DNA of 64,000 nt, taken from Bordetella sp. H567 (lineage in GTDB: Bacteria; Pseudomonadota; Gammaproteobacteria; Burkholderiales; Burkholderiaceae_B). Both the position numbers and the translations under genes were made by a program. The stretch lies in the NCBI RefSeq assembly GCF_001704295.1, contig NZ_CP012334.1, positions 4,352,084 to 4,416,083 of the forward strand, given 5' to 3'. The notes under the pieces were generated by a model, which saw only the letters and a program-made list of their open reading frames with translations, did not search any database and had not been told where the DNA came from. Shown piece after piece: positions 39,239 through 53,081 of this stretch (the first letter of the stretch is position 1; each line of letters starts with the position of its first letter).

Positions 39239-41053
39239 ATGGCCCCTGCCACCCTGATCACCTTCACCGGCGTCCACCTCGCCTACGGCCATCATCCCTT
39301 GCTGGACGGCGCCGATTTCTCCATCCAGGCCGGGGAACGCATCGGCCTGATCGGACGCAACGGCGCGGGCAAGTCATCCATGCTGCGGCTGCTGGACGGC
39401 CGCAGCGACCCCGACGATGGCGATATCTCGCGGGCAGCCGGCCTGAAGGTCGCCACCGTAGAGCAGGAACCCATCCTGGACGAAGCCGCCACGGTCTTCG
39501 AAACGGTTTGCGGTCCGGTCGACGAAACCGAGGACTGGCAGCGGCCTTCGCGCGTCCGTTCCCTGCTGGAACGACTGCGCCTGCCGGCGGACGCCCGTAT
39601 CGCAGGCCTTTCGGGAGGGACGCGCAAACGCGTCGCGCTGGCCCGGGCGCTAGCCGGGGAGCCCGACCTGCTTCTGCTGGATGAGCCGACCAACCACCTG
39701 GATTTCGACGGCATCGCGTGGCTGGAACAGATGCTGTCCGACTGGAAAGGCAGCGCGGTCATCATCACCCACGATCGCCGCTTCCTCGACAATGTCGTCA
39801 CGCGCATCGTCGAACTGGACCGCGGCCGCCTGCTCAGCTTCCCGGGCAATTTCTCGCAGTGGCAGGATCGCAAGGCGCAGTGGCTGGAATCGGAGCGGCT
39901 GGAACAGGCGCGCTTCGACAAATTGCTGGCCCAGGAAGAAGTCTGGATACGCAAGGGCGTGGAAGCGCGCCGCACCCGCAACGAAGGCCGTGTACGGCGG
40001 CTCGAACGCCTGCGCGTGGAACGCGCCGAACGGCGCGAACGCCAGGGAAACGTCAACCTGGCCATCGCCGAAGGGCAGCGCTCGGGAAAACTCGTCGCGG
40101 AGTTGCAGCACGTGTGCAAGGCCTTCGGCGAGCGCGTGGTGGTGGACGATTACTCCACCACCATCCTGCGCGGCGATCGCATCGGCATCATCGGCGCCAA
40201 CGGCGTGGGCAAGACCACCTTGCTGCGCATCATTCTTGGCCAACTGGCGCCGGACGCGGGCACCGTCCGCGCGGGGTCCAACGTGGCGGTCGCCTACTTC
40301 GACCAGATGCGCGCGCAACTCAACGAGACGGATACCCTGGCCGACGTCATCAGCCCCGGCAGCGAGTGGGTGGAGATCGGGGGAACGCGAAAGCATGTGA
40401 TGAGCTATCTCGGCGACTTCCTCTTTACGCCGGCGCGCGCCGGTTCGCCGGTCAGCAGCCTGTCCGGTGGAGAACGCGCGCGCCTGCTGCTCGCACGCCT
40501 GTTCGCGCGGCCGGCCAACGTATTGGTGCTGGACGAGCCGACCAACGATCTCGACATCGAGACCCTGGAACTGCTGGAGGCCCTGCTGCAGGAATATACG
40601 GGCACGGTGCTGCTGATCAGCCACGACCGCGAATTTCTCAATAACGTCGTGACGCAGACCATCGCGAATGACGGGCCGGGCATGTGGAAGGATTATGTAG
40701 GCGGCTACGACGACTGGCTCGCGCAGCGTCCCGCCCCGGCGCCGGCCCCGTCGGAAACGCCCGAGCGTGCGGCGGCGCTGGACAGGCCCGCGGCCCAGGC
40801 CAAGCCCAAGAGCGCCAAGGCCAGCCGCTTGAGCGCCTGGGAAATCAAGGAGCTGGAAAGCCTGCCGGACACCATCGCCGCCATCGAGGCCGAACAGGCC
40901 GCATTATCGGCGCGCCTGGCCGACGGCTCTTTGTACCGGGATGCGCCCGATGAGGTGAACCGCATCAACGAAAAACTCGCGGAGCTGGAAGGCGCGCTGG
41001 AGGAAAAGTTCAGCCGCTGGGAACAACTGGAAGCGCGCCGGGCCGCCTCTTAG
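39239..41053 (+). CDS. uup: ABC-F ATPase, Uup type
   Basis: 604 aa without membrane segments. Two ATPase domains: Walker [12 protein letters not shown] and [11 protein letters not shown], signatures [15 protein letters not shown] and [15 protein letters not shown], Walker [13 protein letters not shown] and [14 protein letters not shown]-terminal coiled coil (from about 540) after an Ala/Pro linker marks the Uup subgroup, which acts on ribosomes and affects transposon excision. ATG 39239 starts the fold; the frame is open upstream over the peroxidase end. Confidence 0.9.
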   Translation: MAPATLITFTGVHLAYGHHPLLDGADFSIQAGERIGLIGRNGAGKSSMLRLLDGRSDPDDGDISRAAGLKVATVEQEPILDEAATVFETVCGPVDETEDWQRPSRVRSLLERLRLPADARIAGLSGGTRKRVALARALAGEPDLLLLDEPTNHLDFDGIAWLEQMLSDWKGSAVIITHDRRFLDNVVTRIVELDRGRLLSFPGNFSQWQDRKAQWLESERLEQARFDKLLAQEEVWIRKGVEARRTRNEGRVRRLERLRVERAERRERQGNVNLAIAEGQRSGKLVAELQHVCKAFGERVVVDDYSTTILRGDRIGIIGANGVGKTTLLRIILGQLAPDAGTVRAGSNVAVAYFDQMRAQLNETDTLADVISPGSEWVEIGGTRKHVMSYLGDFLFTPARAGSPVSSLSGGERARLLLARLFARPANVLVLDEPTNDLDIETLELLEALLQEYTGTVLLISHDREFLNNVVTQTIANDGPGMWKDYVGGYDDWLAQRPAPAPAPSETPERAAALDRPAAQAKPKSAKASRLSAWEIKELESLPDTIAAIEAEQAALSARLADGSLYRDAPDEVNRINEKLAELEGALEEKFSRWEQLEARRAAS

Positions 41054-42114
41054 CCTTGTACGCGCCAGGCCAGCGACTCGCCGGCAGCCAGCGGCACCAG
41101 CGTGGCCGCGCCATAGGGGACTTCTTCGGGCACCACGTATTCCTGGCGCTTGAGGGTCAAGGTGCCGCTGTTGCGCGGCAGGCCATAGAAGTCCGGCCCG
41201 TAATGGCTGGCGAAGCCCTCCAGCTTGTCCAGCGCACCGGCCAGCTCGAAAGCCTTGGCGTACAGCGCCATGGCGTGCAGCGCCGTATAGCAGCCCGCGC
41301 AGCCGCAGGCATGCTCTTTCAGTCCGCGCGCGTGGGGGGCGCTATCGGTGCCCAGGAAGAACCGCTTGTTTCCGCTGGTCGCCGCGGCAACAAGCGCCTG
41401 GCGGTGCACTTCGCGCTTCAGGATCGGCAAGCAGTACATATGCGGACGCATGCCACCCTGGAACAGGGCATTGCGGTTGTACAGCAGATGCTGCGGCGTG
41501 ATGGTGGCGGCCACGGGGCCTTCCGCATCACGCACGTATTCCGCGCCATCCTTGGTGGTGATGTGCTCGAAGACCACCTTCAGGGCGGGATAGGCCTGTC
41601 GCAGCGGCCGCATGACGCGCTCGATGAACAGCGCCTCGCGATCAAAGACGTCCACCTGCGGATCGGTTACCTCGCCATGCACCAGCAAAGGCATGCCGCA
41701 TTTTTCCAGCGCGTCCAACGCAGGCCGGCACTTGCCCAATAGGTCGGTCACGCCGGCGTCCGAGTTCGTCGTCGCGCCGGCCGGATAGAGCTTCACCGCG
41801 TACACGCTGCCCGATTTGCTGGCGCGGCGGATTTCATCGGCAGAGGTGTTATCGGTCAGGTAGAGCGTCATGAGAGGCGTGAACGACCCGGCGGCCACCC
41901 CCGCGCGGGCGAGTGCGGCCTCGATGCGTTCGCGGTACGCCAGCGCCTGCGCCGTTGTGGTAACAGGCGGCCTCAGGTTGGGCATGATGATCGCCCGGGC
42001 GAACTGCCGCGCGGTGTCGGCCACCACGGCCACCAGGGCATCGCCATCGCGCAGATGCAGATGCCAATCATCCGGCCGCGTGATGACCATGGTATCGAAA
42101 GACTGTGTGGACAT
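41050..42114 (-). CDS. pyrC: Dihydroorotase PyrC
   Basis: 354 aa. Closes the pyrimidine ring from carbamoyl-aspartate. Zinc-site residues appear in [10 protein letters not shown], the carboxylated Lys in [17 protein letters not shown], then [19 protein letters not shown] and GTDSAPHA. Its stop codon overlaps the stop of uup on the other strand. Confidence 0.96.
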   Translation of the reverse strand: MSTQSFDTMVITRPDDWHLHLRDGDALVAVVADTARQFARAIIMPNLRPPVTTTAQALAYRERIEAALARAGVAAGSFTPLMTLYLTDNTSADEIRRASKSGSVYAVKLYPAGATTNSDAGVTDLLGKCRPALDALEKCGMPLLVHGEVTDPQVDVFDREALFIERVMRPLRQAYPALKVVFEHITTKDGAEYVRDAEGPVAATITPQHLLYNRNALFQGGMRPHMYCLPILKREVHRQALVAAATSGNKRFFLGTDSAPHARGLKEHACGCAGCYTALHAMALYAKAFELAGALDKLEGFASHYGPDFYGLPRNSGTLTLKRQEYVVPEEVPYGAATLVPLAAGESLAWRVQG

Positions 42115-42189
42115 TGAATTTCCAAGGAAGATGATGGCGGTGTTCGGCGTTCGGCGTTCGCGGAAATGATGTCACGGACGGGGCGGCAA

Positions 42190-43383
42190 TTATTCCGACA
42201 GCGGCATGCCCCGCTCGGCCAGCGCGCAGAACATCGCCGCGCCCAGCGGAATGACGGCGTCGTTGAAATCGAAATGGCTGTTGTGCAGCGTGCACCCCGA
42301 TTCCGCGCCGCCCTGCCCCAAGCGAAAGTATGCGCCCGGACGGGATTGAAGCATGAACGAGAAGTCCTCCGATCCCATGGAAGGAACCAGGTCGCGGACG
42401 ACGTTCTCCTTGCCCACCATCTCGGTAGCGATATCGGCGACCAGGTTGGCGTGCTGGGGCGTATTCAGCGTGGCGGGATAGATGCGCTCGTACTTCACCT
42501 CCGCGGTCGCGCCGAACGCGCTGGCGATCGACGTGGCCAACTCGCTCATGCGGCGTTCGACGAGCTCCTGCACGGTCTTGCGGAAGGTGCGCACCGTACC
42601 CACCATCCGGGCTTCCCGGGGAATCACGCTCATGGCGCCCGGATGGCCGGCCTGCACGGAGCCCACGGACAGTACCGCGGAATCCAGCGGATTGATGTTG
42701 CGCGCGACGATGCTTTGCAGGGCCGTGATCAGGTGCCCGGCCACCACCACGGGGTCTATGGTCTGGTAGGGATGCGCGCCGTGGCCACCGCGTCCGTTGA
42801 TGACGATCTCGAAACGGTCGGCGGCGGCCATCATCGGCCCCGGGTTGATGCCTATCGTCCCCGGTGGCAGTCCCGGCCAGTTATGCAGGGCATAGATGGC
42901 ATCGCACGGAAAAGTGTCGAACAGTCCATCTTCCATCATTGCCTTGGCACCACCGCGGCCTTCCTCCGCGGGCTGGAAGATAAGCACCGCGCTGCCGTCG
43001 AAGTTGCGCGTTTGCGCCAGGTAGCGCGCCGCGCCCAATAGAACCGTCGTATGCCCATCGTGCCCGCAGCCATGCATCAGGCCTGGCTTGGTGGACTTGT
43101 GCCCGAAAGCGTTGTCTTCGGTCATGGGCAGCGCATCCATATCGGCGCGCAATCCGATCATGCGGCCGCTGTCCGTGCCGCGGCCGCGAATTACCCCAAC
43201 CACGCCTGTTTTGCCGATACCCCGGTGCACTTCAATGCCCAGCGCTTCGAGCGCGCCGGCCACGATCCCCGACGTGCGCACCTCCTCGAAGCCGAGCTCT
43301 GGATGCGCATGCAGGTCGCGCCGCAGTGCCGTTAGTTCATCATGGAATAAGCGTATCGATTCGAGCGCTGAACGCGGATACAT
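42190..43383 (-). CDS. M20 family amidohydrolase (hippurate hydrolase-like)
   Basis: 397 aa. Starts with the typical DLHAHPELGFEE; metal ligands lie in MHGCGHDGHT and the catalytic Glu pair in FQPAEEG; late GSEDFSFML. Such enzymes hydrolyse N-acyl amino acids or related amides in the cytosol. The substrate cannot be set. It sits alone, 75 bp before pyrC on the same strand. Confidence 0.92.
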   Translation of the reverse strand: MYPRSALESIRLFHDELTALRRDLHAHPELGFEEVRTSGIVAGALEALGIEVHRGIGKTGVVGVIRGRGTDSGRMIGLRADMDALPMTEDNAFGHKSTKPGLMHGCGHDGHTTVLLGAARYLAQTRNFDGSAVLIFQPAEEGRGGAKAMMEDGLFDTFPCDAIYALHNWPGLPPGTIGINPGPMMAAADRFEIVINGRGGHGAHPYQTIDPVVVAGHLITALQSIVARNINPLDSAVLSVGSVQAGHPGAMSVIPREARMVGTVRTFRKTVQELVERRMSELATSIASAFGATAEVKYERIYPATLNTPQHANLVADIATEMVGKENVVRDLVPSMGSEDFSFMLQSRPGAYFRLGQGGAESGCTLHNSHFDFNDAVIPLGAAMFCALAERGMPLSE

Positions 43384-43529
43384 AGTCCGTCACGGATTAC
43401 AAAGTTGCGGAGATCAGTGGGTAATTTTAGTTGCTACAGACGATAAATGCCTTTGTCTTTAGGGCGCAGACACGTTATGCTCCGGCCGCAGGATCAATTT
43501 TCCAACACTCAGAGAAGGAGAGCCGCATT

Positions 43530-43808
43530 ATGGCCACACCCTCCAAAACCGCGTCCGCCCGCAAGCCGAATGCTGCTTTCATGAAGCCGCTCACCCCGAG
43601 CGCGGATCTGGCTGCGGTCATCGGTCCCGAGGCCGTGCCGCGCACCGAGGTCACGAAAAAGATCTGGGAATACATCAAGAAGCACAACCTGCAAGATGCC
43701 AGCAATAAGCGCAATATCAACGCAGATGACAAACTGCGGCCGCTGTTTGGCAAAGACCAGGTTTCGATGTTCGAATTGACCAAGTTGGTCAACGCCCATC
43801 TCAAGTAA
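43530..43808 (+). CDS. SWIB/MDM2 domain protein
   Basis: 92 aa, almost all one SWIB fold: FMKPLTPSADLAAVIG, then VPRTEVTKKIWEYIKKHNLQ and DDKLRPLFGKDQVSMFELTKLV. ATG 43530 follows AAGGAGAG. Free-standing SWIB proteins occur in several bacterial groups, including chlamydiae and Burkholderiales; their role in bacteria is not established, though DNA binding or chromatin-like roles are suggested. It ends before a strong bidirectional terminator. Confidence 0.92.
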   Translation: MATPSKTASARKPNAAFMKPLTPSADLAAVIGPEAVPRTEVTKKIWEYIKKHNLQDASNKRNINADDKLRPLFGKDQVSMFELTKLVNAHLK

Positions 43809-43982
43809 GGTTCGCTTCACCGCGAGACCACATGGACCAGGCTGATGCGTCAGCGGGTTCCATCCTTGCGGACCCCGGCAAACGATAGCGCCGCGACGCG
43901 TTTCGTATCAGCAGGCGCCGTGCCAGGGAACGTGGGCACCGACCTTCCATGGCTGTGTTCTGATAACCGCCCGGGACAGATT

Positions 43983-44020
43983 AAAAAAAACGGCTGGCAT
44001 TCGTGCCAGCCGTTTTTTTT
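43983..44020. terminator. Bidirectional terminator
   Basis: CGGCTGGCA-ttcg-TGCCAGCCG (43991-44012) flanked by eight A on the left and eight T on the right. It can stop the SWIB gene on the plus strand and the small membrane protein gene on the minus strand. Confidence 0.95.
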
Positions 44021-44061
44021 CACTCTCCGCCCGCGCGACTTACGTGCGCTGGCCGGTGTGA

Positions 44062-44430
44062 TTAGCCATACGTCGCGGTGGGCGCTCGCCCTTCCATCAG
44101 CGCAAGCCAGCCCTTGATGAGGCGATAGAGCACCCATATCACGGTGGCGGCGACACCGATCCAGCCGACAAAAATCAGCGTCGCAATGGCGCTGATCGCC
44201 AGCCACAGCAAGGCCCACCAGAACGTGCGCAGCAACCAATCGAAGTGCGAAGCGTAGTAGGTGCCGGCTGCATCCGCACGCTTGATATACACGAGCACAA
44301 CGGCCGCAAGTGTCGCGATGGCGAGGAAACCACCCGTCACGAAGCCCAAGGCATACAGGCCATACGCCACGTGCGTAATGGTGCGCAGGTCGGGGGCACT
44401 GCTGGTAACAGGGGTCTGGGGCTCACTCAC
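44062..44430 (-). CDS. Small membrane protein, DUF4870-like
   Basis: 122 aa with three or four membrane segments: LYALGFVTGGFLAIATLAAV, WWALLWLAISAIATLIFVG and VAATVIWVLYRLIKG. The arrangement, with a conserved Asp-rich loop KRADAAGTYYASHFDWLLRT, fits the DUF4870 group. GTG 44430 is chosen for GGAG eight bases upstream. Function unknown. Confidence 0.75.
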   Translation of the reverse strand: MSEPQTPVTSSAPDLRTITHVAYGLYALGFVTGGFLAIATLAAVVLVYIKRADAAGTYYASHFDWLLRTFWWALLWLAISAIATLIFVGWIGVAATVIWVLYRLIKGWLALMEGRAPTATYG

Positions 44431-44613
44431 AATAACCGCTCCTTCTCGTTGACCCGAATATGGTACCGCACAACATCCGCGGCCTTCGCCGAACAAGAAA
44501 ACCGGAGTGTTGAACGTTGTTATTTGCGGACGTCTTCGAAGCTGCCCGCAAAAAGAGATCGCTATCAAGCGAAGGGGGCGCTGTGACGTCTTCCGAAGGG
44601 CGGCACATAAAGC

Positions 44614-44645
44614 AAAACCCCGCTGGGGTGACCCAGCGGGGTTTT
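44614..44645 (-). terminator. rRNA operon terminator
   Basis: AAAACCCCGCTGGG (44614-44627) pairs with CCCAGCGGGGTTTT (44632-44645) around gtga. It lies 11 bp past the 5S 3' end on the minus strand. Confidence 0.9.
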
Positions 44646-44656
44646 GGGGGTAAGAG

Positions 44657-44769
44657 CCTGACGATGACCTACTTTCACAGACGTCCGTCCACTATCATCG
44701 GCGCGAAGGCGTTTCACTGTCCTGTTCGGGATGGGAAGGAGTGGGGCCACCTTGCTATGGTCGTCAGGC
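44657..44769 (-). rRNA. rrf: 5S rRNA
   Basis: About 113 nt. The ends CCTGACGACC and GGTCATCGTCAGG pair; CCCGAACAGG and GATGATAGTG are typical of the 5S core. Last gene of the rRNA operon. Confidence 0.95.
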
Positions 44770-45077
44770 GTAAAGGGTTGCGCGGCGTGCCGGCCCGGTT
44801 GGGGGGCTGGCGCGTCACGCCAATCTGGTCAAAGCACACGCAAGCGCGCTTGCGGCGAGGGTATTGGGGTTGCCGGCAGCGGCGGCGCTGTTGAGGCGCG
44901 GCCGGTGAGCGGCATAGGATTCGGGTTGGGACTGCGTGGCGGATCGCATGGATCCGCGTGGCACGTCTACGCCAAGCATCATGGCAAGCGGGCGGCCTGG
45001 GCAGGTGGCTCAGGCGACCGGCTCGCAGTCAGTTGCGAGGGTTGCAATTGTTGGGGTCTAACCATCAGGGTTATAGG
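44770..45077 (-). other. 23S-5S spacer
   Basis: About 308 nt with no tRNA and no convincing frame. It begins (on the minus strand) with GCTTGATCCTATAA overlapping the 23S end, which pairs with the leader of 23S as a 14-bp RNase III processing stem. Confidence 0.7.
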
Positions 45078-47960
<2,883 letters not shown>

Positions 47961-48302
47961 CTATAACGCTAATGGCTATAAAACCGAACAAGCAACCGTC
48001 TTGCTTCTGACATGATTACTTCGCGTTTGTGCCGTTCAAATCAATTCACTTGAGTTTGAACTATCATGCAATCACAACCCGTATCCAACGGCGCATTCAA
48101 CTTCAATGCACCGCCAATACTTCTCGTTGTGCTTCTTCCAGATTGTTAAAGAACGAATAAAACTGTCGAGTCAAAAACCCAACGCTCAAGACTCGACCCG
48201 CCAGAACCCGGCAGGTCAAACACTGAGCGTTGAACTCTTTCTTCGCGGACCCGGCACTCGCACTCACCAATGGCCGCCAATTGACCAGCAATTGACAGTA
48301 AA
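47961..48302 (-). other. tRNA-Ala to 23S internal spacer
   Basis: About 342 nt without a gene. It contains a boxA antitermination element (48141-48153) and, next to 23S, the 5' strand of the 23S processing stem (TTATAGGATCAAGC). Confidence 0.75.
48141..48153 (-). promoter_or_regulatory. boxA in the 16S-23S spacer
   Basis: TTCTTTAACAATC on the minus strand matches the rRNA boxA bound by NusB-S10, used to prevent early termination ahead of 23S. Confidence 0.75.
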
Positions 48303-48378
48303 TGGTGGAGGTGAACGGGATCGAACCGATGACATCCTGCTTGCAAAGCAGGCGCTCTCCCAGCTGAGCTACACCCCC
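48303..48378 (-). tRNA. tRNA-Ala (anticodon TGC)
   Basis: 76 nt with encoded CCA. Acceptor GGGGGTG pairs with the 3' CCTCC region; D arm AGCTCAGCTGGGAGAG; anticodon loop TTTGCAA; T arm GGTTCGATCC. It lies in the 16S-23S spacer. Confidence 0.97.
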
Positions 48379-48405
48379 AATTAAAGCGTCGCCGCCCTAA
48401 TCTCG

Positions 48406-48482
48406 TGGTGGGTCTGGTTGGATTCGAACCAACGACCCCCGCCTTATCAAGACGGTGCTCTAACCGACTGAGCTACAGACCC
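48406..48482 (-). tRNA. tRNA-Ile (anticodon GAT)
   Basis: 77 nt with encoded CCA. Acceptor GGGTCTG with CAGACCC; D arm AGCTCAGTCGGTTAGAGC; anticodon loop TTGATAA; T arm GGTTCGAATCC. Located between 16S and tRNA-Ala, the common order in betaproteobacteria. Confidence 0.97.
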
Positions 48483-48518
48483 AATGCGTATCGGATCCGC
48501 TATCGATCCAGTCTTTTC

Positions 48519-48542
48519 AACAACCGATAAGTGTGGCCGCTT
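48519..48542 (-). other. 16S processing stem, 3' strand
   Basis: This 24-nt segment just after 16S is complementary, with one mismatch, to 50290-50313 in the leader. In the precursor RNA the two would loop out 16S as an RNase III stem. Confidence 0.75.
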
Positions 48543-48565
48543 AACAAACCCTGACGCGCGCTCTG

Positions 48566-50096
<1,531 letters not shown>

Positions 50097-50460
50097 AATC
50101 TCTGTTTCGTACAACCCACGTATCCGGAGACACGGGGCTGTCTTTCGCTAGCGCTCTCAAAGGAAGTGAGGACCCAGACGAACTAAATCGCCTGATTCCT
50201 GACACTTACTTTTGTGAGCACTTGATTTCTTCGGCCCCATCCCACCCGGCATTTGCATGCCACGCGAGACAGGTGCGCCTTGATTCATCAAGCGCCCACA
50301 CTTATCGGTTGTTTCGTTTTTAAAGAACAAGTCGGGCTCGCCACCCCGGGCACCTTGCGGTTCCCGCTGACCTCGCATCGGCATTTCAGCCTTGCCATCC
50401 AAGCCGCCTAAGTCACCGTTGCCGGCTGCTTCGCGTCGCTTGCTGTGTCAGCAGCAGAGA
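50097..50460 (-). other. rRNA operon leader
   Basis: About 360 nt between the promoter and 16S. It contains boxA (50316-50330), the 5' strand of the 16S processing stem (50290-50313) and no gene. Confidence 0.75.
50316..50330 (-). promoter_or_regulatory. boxA in the rRNA leader
   Basis: TTGTTCTTTAAAAAC on the minus strand resembles boxA and lies directly before the 16S processing stem, the standard place for the antitermination signal. Confidence 0.65.
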
Positions 50461-50466
50461 AACGAG

Positions 50467-50495
50467 ATTATGAAGACATTTTTTTGGGCTGTCAA
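50467..50495 (-). promoter_or_regulatory. rRNA operon promoter
   Basis: TTGACA (50495-50490), 17-bp spacer, CATAAT (50472-50467) on the minus strand; expected start near 50460. This is the strongest sigma-70-type promoter in the window. No AT-rich UP element is seen upstream. Confidence 0.88.
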
Positions 50496-50846
50496 ATCGA
50501 TCTTCTCGAACTGGATTTCGTCGCTAATCGTTCCGACAAAATCCCGGTCGATGGGCTTGCGACAGATTGCCCTGATTGGGCCGCCCGCACACGCCGATCA
50601 CCTGACTCAGGTAGTCGCCGCATACCGCCGGCCACCACCAACCCGCAATCACCCTAACAAGGCCGCCCATCTCGTCGGCGGACTTGTCTCCAGTCCAATA
50701 ACGCAACTGGAACTGAATATCATAGCACGGCGGCCGCCTCATCCCAACGGGTGGCCCCGCTTCCCTCGGTAAGGCGGCTCTGCCGCTGACAGGGATTGCG
50801 CCGAGGCCCCTGCTTGACGGGGGACCGTGGCCCGGGCGGCCCTGCC
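50496..50846. other. Region upstream of the rRNA promoter
   Basis: About 350 bp with no gene I can support. It may hold regulator sites for the rRNA promoter, but I see no clear motif. The last part is the 3' flank of the Lrp gene. Confidence 0.4.
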
Positions 50847-51323
50847 CTACAGCGCCAGCTCCGTCGTTTCCTTGATTTTCTGGAGCGAGAAGCTGGAACG
50901 CATGTCGATGACCGCGGGGTGCTGCATCAAGGTATCCATTGCGAAGCGAGAAAAGTGCGCAAGATCCTGCACCTGGATGCGCAACAGGTAGTCCATGTCC
51001 CCGGTCATGGCATAACAGGACACGACCTCCGGCCATCCTTGCACATCCCTGGCGAAGTCGGCCATCGGCGCGTGGCTGGAGCCGGTGTGCTTGTTCAGCC
51101 GGATGGTGACGTAGGCCACCAGCCCAAAGCCCACTTTTTCGGCGTCGACCACGGCAACGTAGCGACGGATATAGCCTTCTTCCTCCAGGCGCCGCACCCG
51201 CCGCAGGCAGGGACTCGGGGAGAGCGATACACGGTCCGCCAGCTCCTGGTTGGTCAGGCGGCCGTCGCGCTGCAGCTCGTTCAGAATCCTGCGATCCGTC
51301 CTATCTAGTGATTCTTTTGGCAT
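50847..51323 (-). CDS. Lrp/AsnC family regulator, probably of hpd
   Basis: 158 aa: winged helix (LDRTDRRILNELQRDGRLTNQ..LADRVSLSPSPCLRRVRRLE) and RAM domain (YAMTGDMDYLLRIQVQDL). Divergent from hpd with 138 bp between starts, which contains an inverted repeat (51342-51368). The likely signal is an aromatic amino acid or a breakdown product, by context only. Confidence 0.92.
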   Translation of the reverse strand: MPKESLDRTDRRILNELQRDGRLTNQELADRVSLSPSPCLRRVRRLEEEGYIRRYVAVVDAEKVGFGLVAYVTIRLNKHTGSSHAPMADFARDVQGWPEVVSCYAMTGDMDYLLRIQVQDLAHFSRFAMDTLMQHPAVIDMRSSFSLQKIKETTELAL

Positions 51324-51341
51324 TTTCGACCCTCTATTTTC

Positions 51342-51368
51342 ATTTCAGAGCATTTTATTGCTTGAAAT
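51342..51368. promoter_or_regulatory. Candidate operator between the Lrp gene and hpd
   Basis: ATTTCA-g-AGCA and TGCTTGAAAT are inverted repeats with one bulged base around TTTTAT. AT-rich dyads of this kind are typical Lrp-family targets. It sits about 20 bp from the regulator start and 95 bp from hpd. Binding is inferred. Confidence 0.5.
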
Positions 51369-51461
51369 ATGTAGAACGCAGCCATTTTCGCAATCGACTG
51401 CCGGGGCATGTTTTCTACAATTTTGGGACTTCTTCCAACGCAGAATATAGGGACGCAAATC

Positions 51462-52589
51462 ATGACCGCAGCCTTCCACCCCTGGGATAACCCGATGGGC
51501 ACCGCGGGGTTCGAGTTCGTCGAATACGCCGCGCCGGACCCGGCCGCCTTGCGCCGGGTATTCGAGCACCTGGGCTTCAAGGCGATCGCGCGCCATCGAC
51601 ACAAGGACGTCATCCTGTACCGCCAGGGCGGCATCAATTTCCTGGTCAATGCGGAGCCGGACTCCTTTGCGCAGCGCTTCGCACGGTTGCACGGCCCGTC
51701 GATCTGCGCCATTGCCTTCCGGGTCCAGGATGCCGCGGCCGCCTATCGCCGCGCCCTGGAACTGGGCGCCTGGGGATTCGACTCGCACAGCGGCCCGATG
51801 GAGCTGAACATCCCCGCGATCAAGGGCATCGGCGATTCCCTCATTTATCTGGTGGACCGCTGGCGCGGCAAGGATGGGCACGGGGGGATCGGCGATATCG
51901 GCATCTACGACGTGGATTTCGAGCCCATCGACCCGCGGACCGCGGAAAGCGATATGAACCACGTGGGCGCCGGGTTGACGATGGTCGACCATCTGACCCA
52001 CAACGTGCATAAGGGCCGCATGGCGGAATGGGCCGAATTCTACGAGCGCCTGTTCAACTTCCGCGAAGTCCGCTATTTCGACATCGAGGGCCAGGTGACG
52101 GGCGTGAAGTCCAAGGCCATGACCTCGCCCTGCGGCAACATTCGCATCCCGATCAATGAAGAGGGCACCGAACAAAAGGGACAAATCCAGGAATACCTGG
52201 ACCTTTATCACGGCGAAGGCATTCAGCACATCGCCATGAGCACCGACGACATCTATGCAACGGTGGAGGCGCTGCGCGCGCAGGGTGTCACCTTCCTGGA
52301 TACGCCGCAAACCTATTACGAGCTGCTGGATCGGCGGCTGCCCGATCACGGCGAGCAGACGGAGCGGCTGGAGAAGAACCGGATCCTGCTCGATGGGGCC
52401 CCTGGCGGCGGCCTGTTGCTGCAGATCTTCACGGAGAACCAGATCGGACCGATTTTCTTCGAGATCATCCAACGCAAGGGCAATGAAGGCTTCGGCGAAG
52501 GCAACTTCAAGGCGCTGTTCGAGTCGATCGAACTCGACCAGATGCGCCGCGGCGTACTAAAGCCCGCGGACACAGCCAGCAAGGCATGA
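51462..52589 (+). CDS. hpd: 4-hydroxyphenylpyruvate dioxygenase
   Basis: 375 aa, Fe(II) enzyme of tyrosine breakdown giving homogentisate. Two VOC domains; iron ligands in [22 protein letters not shown] and [13 protein letters not shown]. The C-terminal gating helix [18 protein letters not shown] is present. ATG 51462 is chosen for AGGGA upstream and normal length; the frame is open 18 codons earlier. No other homogentisate-pathway genes are next to it. Confidence 0.96.
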   Translation: MTAAFHPWDNPMGTAGFEFVEYAAPDPAALRRVFEHLGFKAIARHRHKDVILYRQGGINFLVNAEPDSFAQRFARLHGPSICAIAFRVQDAAAAYRRALELGAWGFDSHSGPMELNIPAIKGIGDSLIYLVDRWRGKDGHGGIGDIGIYDVDFEPIDPRTAESDMNHVGAGLTMVDHLTHNVHKGRMAEWAEFYERLFNFREVRYFDIEGQVTGVKSKAMTSPCGNIRIPINEEGTEQKGQIQEYLDLYHGEGIQHIAMSTDDIYATVEALRAQGVTFLDTPQTYYELLDRRLPDHGEQTERLEKNRILLDGAPGGGLLLQIFTENQIGPIFFEIIQRKGNEGFGEGNFKALFESIELDQMRRGVLKPADTASKA

Positions 52590-52727
52590 GCGGGGTCGCG
52601 CCTCAGCGGGAAAATAGGCGGCGGCCGGCCGGCAGGGTGCCACTCTATAAGGTGACCTGCGGCTGGCATTCGAGGTGACACTGGCGGAGTGGCACGGGGG
52701 GTGACGCTCTATCCCCCCGGCCGGAGA

Positions 52728-53081
52728 TCAAGGATCTTTTCGCGCCGGCGCCAGGGACAGGATCCAGCTCGCGATTTCGCGTGCCTCTTCGGGACTGACT
52801 TGCGGCTGCGCGGCCATCGACAGCTTGCCCCAACGGTAGCGGCCCCCATTGCGTATGGACTGGGCCAGATAGCTCACCGCCTCCGGCTGCCCGGCATAGC
52901 GCTGGGCCACCGCGGTGAAGGGCGGCCCGACGCGCGGTGCGTCCACCTGGTGGCAGCCCAGGCAGACCTTGCTCTTTACCAACGATTCGCCCAAGGTCTG
53001 GGCGTGCGCGCCCTGGGCAAGCAGCAGCGACAGCGCGGCGTAGGCAGCGCCACGCCATATCGGCTCAATCTTCGAATGCAT
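52728..53081 (-). CDS. Class I cytochrome c
   Basis: 117 aa. Signal peptide ([16 protein letters not shown]) and one haem site KVCLGCHQ near residue 40, with the Met ligand probably in [12 protein letters not shown]. Periplasmic electron carrier. ATG 53081 lies inside the last codons of ilvD (17-bp overlap), so the two are probably cotranscribed despite unrelated roles. Confidence 0.9.
   Translation of the reverse strand: MHSKIEPIWRGAAYAALSLLLAQGAHAQTLGESLVKSKVCLGCHQVDAPRVGPPFTAVAQRYAGQPEAVSYLAQSIRNGGRYRWGKLSMAAQPQVSPEEAREIASWILSLAPARKDP

Noticed and set aside
44770-45077. Extra tRNA in the 23S-5S spacer
   Set aside because: No cloverleaf with a T arm could be formed.
50392-50772. 126-codon frame upstream of the rRNA promoter
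   Set aside because: It crosses the rRNA promoter, lacks a ribosome-binding site and has no domain.
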